Of a stretch of 64,000 nt of DNA, positions 61,929 to 64,000 are shown in pieces (the stretch's first letter is position 1; each line of letters starts with the position of its first letter). The notes under the pieces were generated by a model. It did not search any database. It was not told where the DNA came from and saw only the letters and a program-made list of their open reading frames with translations. Location: contig NZ_CP021645.1 in assembly GCF_006384975.1 (NCBI RefSeq), positions 2,942,001 to 3,006,000 of the forward strand, read 5' to 3'. This DNA comes from Pseudomonas oryzihabitans. Lineage in GTDB: Bacteria; Pseudomonadota; Gammaproteobacteria; Pseudomonadales; Pseudomonadaceae. A program made the position numbers and the translations under genes.

Positions 61929-63497
61929 ATGTCCCTACGCCTTTTCCTTCTGCCCCTGCTGTTGCTGCTCGCCGGCACCGTCCAGGCCGGCCCCGCCGCC
62001 GACCTCGCCGCCGCCAGCACCAGCGACCAGGCCAAACTCCTGCAGGACTGGGCCGCCGCCCCCGAGCCTGCGCAACTGCCGGTGCTCCAAGCCCTGCAAG
62101 ACGGCCGCTTCTACGTCGACGACGCCAAGCGGCCCTTCTACAAGACCGGCGACAGCTATACCGCCGCCGAGGGCGAAGCCACCGCCCCCACCGGCACGCC
62201 CAAGCCGGTGCGCCTGAACAATCGCCTGCGCATCCTCATCGGCGCCGCCCAGGCCAGCGGTCAGCTGCTGTCCAGCGACGCCACCCAGCGCCTGGCCGCC
62301 GCCCAGGCCCTGCGCCAGGAGGCCAAGCCCGAACAGCGCCCCTTCCTGGAGAAGCGCCTGCACGCCGAGGCCGATCAGCAGGTGAAAAATGCCCTGGCCG
62401 CCGCCCTGGCCAACCTGCAGCTGAGCGATCCCGATCCCGCCGTACGCCTGGCCGCGGTGCGGCTGCTCGGCGAGTCCGGCGAACCCCAAGCCAAGCCCCG
62501 CCTGCAGGCCCTGCTCGACCCCGCCGTGGAAGCCAACGAAGACGTCCGCAAGGCCGCCGCCACCGGCCTTGCCCAGGTGGAGCGCAAGCTGCTGCTGGGC
62601 GATCTGCTCGGCCAGGCCTTCACCGGCCTGTCGCTGGGCTCCATCCTGCTGCTGGCCGCCCTGGGCCTGGCCATCACCTACGGCCTGCTCGGCGTCATCA
62701 ACATGGCCCACGGCGAGATGCTGATGCTCGGTGCCTACGCCACCTATGTGGTGCAGTTGACCCTGCAACGCCTGGCCCCCGAATGGCTGGCCTGGTATCC
62801 GCTGCTGGCGCTGCCGGTGGCCTTCGCCGTCACCGCCGCCATCGGCATGGCCCTGGAACGCACCGTGATCCGCCATCTCTATGGCCGGCCGCTGGAAACC
62901 CTGCTGGCGACCTGGGGCATCAGCCTGATGCTGATCCAGGCGGTACGGGTGGTGTTTGGCGCCCAGAACGTGGAAGTGGCCAACCCGGCCTGGCTGTCCG
63001 GCGGTATCCAGGTGCTGCCCAACCTGCTGCTGCCGTGGAACCGGGTGATCATCCTCGGCTTCGTGGTCTTCGTGCTGATCCTCACCTGGACCCTGCTGAA
63101 CAAGACCCGCCTGGGCCTCAACGTGCGCGCCGTGACCCAGAATCGCAACATGGCCGCCTGCTGCGGGGTGCCCACCGGACGCATCGACATGCTCGCCTTC
63201 GGCCTCGGTTCCGGCATCGCCGGCCTCGGCGGCGTGGCCCTGTCGCAGATCGGCAACGTCGGCCCCGACCTCGGCCAGAGCTACATCATCGACTCCTTCC
63301 TGGTGGTGGTGCTGGGCGGCGTCGGCCAGTTGGCCGGCAGCGTGCTGGCCGCCTTCGGCCTGGGCATCCTCAACAAGGTCCTCGAGCCGCAGATCGGCGC
63401 CGTGCTGGGCAAGATCCTCATCCTCGGCCTGATCATCCTGTTCATCCAGAAACGGCCCCAGGGCCTGTTCGCCCTCAAGGGGAGGGTCATCGATTGA
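61929..63497 (+). CDS. urtB: Urea ABC transporter permease UrtB
   Basis: Inner-membrane permease of the urea importer. 522 residues: signal peptide 1-19, a periplasmic extension of about 200 residues with HEAT-like helical repeats (VRLAAVRLLGESGEPQAKPR, EDVRKAAATGLAQVERKL) typical of proteobacterial UrtB, then a LivH-type membrane domain from about residue 220 (ITYGLLGVINMAHGEMLMLG, LLATWGISLMLIQAVR, FGLGSGIAGLGGVALSQIGN). ATG 61929. It overlaps urtC by 3 bases. Confidence 0.96.
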   Translation: MSLRLFLLPLLLLLAGTVQAGPAADLAAASTSDQAKLLQDWAAAPEPAQLPVLQALQDGRFYVDDAKRPFYKTGDSYTAAEGEATAPTGTPKPVRLNNRLRILIGAAQASGQLLSSDATQRLAAAQALRQEAKPEQRPFLEKRLHAEADQQVKNALAAALANLQLSDPDPAVRLAAVRLLGESGEPQAKPRLQALLDPAVEANEDVRKAAATGLAQVERKLLLGDLLGQAFTGLSLGSILLLAALGLAITYGLLGVINMAHGEMLMLGAYATYVVQLTLQRLAPEWLAWYPLLALPVAFAVTAAIGMALERTVIRHLYGRPLETLLATWGISLMLIQAVRVVFGAQNVEVANPAWLSGGIQVLPNLLLPWNRVIILGFVVFVLILTWTLLNKTRLGLNVRAVTQNRNMAACCGVPTGRIDMLAFGLGSGIAGLGGVALSQIGNVGPDLGQSYIIDSFLVVVLGGVGQLAGSVLAAFGLGILNKVLEPQIGAVLGKILILGLIILFIQKRPQGLFALKGRVID

Positions 63498-64000
63498 ACC
63501 AGCCACTCGCCCTCACCGCCGTGCAGAAGGTCGGCCCGCGCCTGAGCCTGGCCGTCCTCGGCCTGGTCCTCACCGGGCTGATCGCCCTGCCGCTGCTGTC
63601 CCTGCTGCCGGCCGACAACCCCTTCCAGGTCTCGGCCTACACCCTCACCCTGGCGGGCAAGATCCTCTGCTACGCCATCGTCGCCCTGGCCCTCGACCTG
63701 GTCTGGGGCTACGCCGGCATGCTCTCCCTGGGCCATGCCCTGTTCTTCGCCCTGGGCGGCTACGCCATGGGCATGTACCTGATGCGCCAGGCTGCCGGCG
63801 ATGGTCTGCCGCCCTTCATGAGCTTCCTCTCCTGGACCAGTTACCCCTGGTTCTGGGCCGGCACCGACCACTTCCTCTGGGCCCTATGCCTGGCGGTATT
63901 GGCGCCCGGCCTGCTGGCCCTGGTGTTCGGCTTCTTCGCCTTCCGCTCGAAGATCAAGGGCGTCTACTTCTCGATCATGACCCAGGCCCTGACCTACGCC
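63494..64000 (+). CDS. urtC: Urea ABC transporter permease UrtC, N-terminal part (truncated by window edge)
   Basis: LivM-type second permease. The first 169 residues are present, starting at TTG 63494 (LNQPLALTAVQKVGPRLSLA with the first residue read as Met), which overlaps the urtB TGA. Conserved segments: ILCYAIVALALDLVWGYAGM, LSLGHALFFALGGYAMGMYL and FFAFRSKIKGVYFSIMTQAL. A GTG at 63521 is an alternative start but the NQPL start is usual in Pseudomonas. urtD and urtE are expected next. Confidence 0.95.
   Translation, partial: MNQPLALTAVQKVGPRLSLAVLGLVLTGLIALPLLSLLPADNPFQVSAYTLTLAGKILCYAIVALALDLVWGYAGMLSLGHALFFALGGYAMGMYLMRQAAGDGLPPFMSFLSWTSYPWFWAGTDHFLWALCLAVLAPGLLALVFGFFAFRSKIKGVYFSIMTQALTYA

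Noticed and set aside
60352..63506. Two 510-525-codon minus-strand open frames
   Set aside because: Antisense shadows of urtA and urtB; composition is Gly/His/Gln-rich and domain-free.

Overview
The window is a high-GC bacterial chromosome segment from a Pseudomonas. Three things point there: a full pqqFABCDE cluster beside gcd, aerobic-type cobalamin genes with a CbiG-CobJ fusion, and a beta-ketoadipate (pca) pathway whose protein sequences read as Pseudomonas throughout, together with Pseudomonas-type REP palindromes (GTAGGAGCGGCCCATGG...). A member near P. oryzihabitans is my guess, not something the sequence proves. No rRNA, tRNA, CRISPR array or transposase gene was seen.

Layout. 1-8.8 kb: 3' end of gcd (PQQ-dependent glucose dehydrogenase), a two-gene inositol-type pair (iolG plus an orphan periplasmic binding protein), then pqqF and pqqABCDE, which make the cofactor that Gcd uses. 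9.0-11.9 kb: a GNAT acetyltransferase, a YncE-like beta-propeller protein and an 800-bp nested inverted-repeat block. 12-19.4 kb: pcaI-J-F and pcaT-B-D-C on the minus strand (protocatechuate branch to succinyl-CoA and acetyl-CoA), then a small VF530-type protein. 19.9-29.3 kb: a two-partner secretion island (TpsB transporter, 1662-aa TpsA adhesin) with a divergent response regulator and hybrid kinase, bracketed by directly oriented copies of the same composite repeat. 29.7-35.9 kb: a SAM methyltransferase and an iron/siderophore TonB receptor facing an ABC importer. 36-39.3 kb: pcaK, a chimeric pseudogene and pcaR, the distant other half of the pca regulon.

39.7-42.3 kb: a lower-GC pair, a beta-helix pectate-lyase-like protein and a membrane acyltransferase. 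42.4-52.8 kb: a cobalamin-riboswitch-controlled ABC importer and cobJ-I-H-G (minus) divergent from cobL-K-M (plus). 52.9-60 kb: deoC, a DUF3100 membrane protein, a LysR regulator, and an M20 amidohydrolase/aldehyde dehydrogenase/3-hydroxyisobutyrate-dehydrogenase-like operon of unknown substrate. 60.3-64 kb: urtA, urtB and the start of urtC (urea ABC importer) behind NtrC-like and sigma-54-like sites.

The most notable points are an in-frame chimera of a BenR/XylS-type regulator N-terminus with the C-terminal half of a salicylate hydroxylase (37.6-38.3 kb); three pairs of cgatwatcg boxes with identical 19-bp phasing in front of pcaI, pcaK and pcaR; the repeat-bracketed secretion island; two related foldback (MITE-like) elements; and REP clusters sitting inside the urt and cob operons.
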